A DNA stretch of 64,000 nucleotides from Aphrocallistes beatrix (taxonomy: Eukaryota; Porifera; Hexactinellida; Sceptrulophora; Aphrocallistidae). Location of the stretch: assembly GCA_963281255.1 (NCBI GenBank), contig OY725496.1, forward strand, positions 4,875,723 through 4,939,722, written 5' to 3'. A model generated the notes under the pieces. The model worked only from the letters and a program-made list of their open reading frames with translations. It was not told the origin of the DNA and did not search any database. Shown here in pieces: positions 54,060 through 64,000 of the stretch (its first letter is position 1; every line of letters begins with the position of its first letter). Made by a program: the position numbers and the translations under genes.

Positions 54060-54883
54060 GTGCATAAAGCGTCACCTTAATTGGAGTGAGAAGTTCTTAT
54101 GGAGTAGAGATTCAGAATAATTCTTGCTTAATTACTGCTAGTTCAATCAGCTATTCAGTCCTTATATCTAAATGAGTCACGGAGTGGGAGCTATTTTAGG
54201 AATTCTGGGATAATTTTAGGTATTTTCGGTATAATGATAACTCACTTTGTTCCGTAATATTTCTCATAGAATACCCTTCAAAATTATTGGTTGAACTGGA
54301 CGCTGTTTCTGACAGATGTGTTTTGTCTCGATTAGCCAATGAAATTTAGTCTTAGTTATATTTGTGGGAACTATTCCGTTCCTGGAGATTTGGTTTCACA
54401 ATCTCTTGAAAGATAGGAACTCTCCAATGAGTTAGGAGAGATTTAGATACTTTCCACAAGCAGAGTTAAAGTTTTCCAAAGAAAAATTTCAAATTGGAAG
54501 GCCATAAGGAATTTACTGAGTCGATTATCCTAATTTTAACAGAAAAGTTTGTATCTGAGTTAGGTTGTAAGGGTGTCAGTCTCGATTTCGAAGGTACTGA
54601 TTCAGGAAGGAAGGAACCTCGTTCTGAGAAAGAAACGAGGAAGGATTATCTGAAATAAGTTTATTAAGTAGCGAGGAAAGAGAGTTCTAAGTTCCTCAGT
54701 ACAGTCTAACTGCTCGTACTCTCAGATGCACAAATCTACTCCTCTTTAGTAGGCACATCCAAATATTTTAACTTATCGAGCTATTGAATCTGACCAATCT
54801 TTTGCGACGTAAAATATGCGCGATTAGTTTGAAACTGTACAGTGTGTCTACTGAACTAGCCTAGCAACCCTATCACTCGTGGA
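54060..54883. other. Spacer without recognised gene
   Basis: Between G3BP and the myosin start. It must hold the myosin promoter. No ORF, repeat or TATA box I can support. Confidence 0.5.

Positions 54884-64000
<9,117 letters not shown>

Overview
The window is animal nuclear DNA, AT-rich (roughly 60 % A+T by eye), with GT-AG introns of mostly 50-500 bases and many short non-autonomous DNA transposons. The gene set (class C GPCR, MyTH4-FERM myosin, TRAF-like and NHL-repeat proteins, USP36-like deubiquitinase, G3BP, ornithine decarboxylase) points to an invertebrate or early-branching metazoan. A sponge would fit, but the sequence alone does not prove it. Exon boundaries below were read by eye from splice sites and reading phase. 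For every gene given as a full join, the summed exon length is a multiple of three.

Layout. 1-11.7 kb: end of an NHL gene, a USP36/42-like ubiquitin protease (minus), a seven-finger C2H2 protein (minus), a single-exon TRAF-like gene (plus) and a complete coiled-coil/NHL gene (minus). 12-20.7 kb: two tandem secreted proteinase K-like subtilisins (plus). The first carries a 2.7-kb array of 21-base repeats in an intron, and a dispersed repeat lies in opposite orientation on either side of that gene. 21.3-28.8 kb: a tRNA 2'-phosphotransferase gene (minus) whose 5.3-kb intron holds RAD23, a ubiquitin-like-domain gene and a chimeric partial copy of it, all on the same strand. 29.2-46.2 kb: a family cluster of six single-exon 3CxxC zinc-finger (RTP/ZAR1-like) loci, all minus strand, with a class C GPCR and an AIG1/GIMAP-like GTPase embedded among them. 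46.9-54 kb: ornithine decarboxylase and G3BP (plus). 54.9-64 kb: an unconventional MyTH4-FERM myosin (plus, running off the end) with a third NHL gene copy antisense in one intron.

The best candidate for an undescribed system is the 3CxxC cluster. In vertebrates, 3CxxC proteins with a C-terminal membrane anchor (RTPs) carry GPCRs to the cell surface, and RTP4 is interferon-induced. Here one copy keeps such an anchor, a second encodes one in frame just beyond a single stop codon, and a class C GPCR and an immune-type GTPase sit inside the cluster. A second theme is four short palindromic or CCAAT-type motifs (CTAWWWWTAG, TGATTGG, WCCATGGW, TGACGTCA) that recur across introns and spacers far more often than base composition predicts. 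No retrovirus-like, Polinton-like or toxin fossil was recognised.
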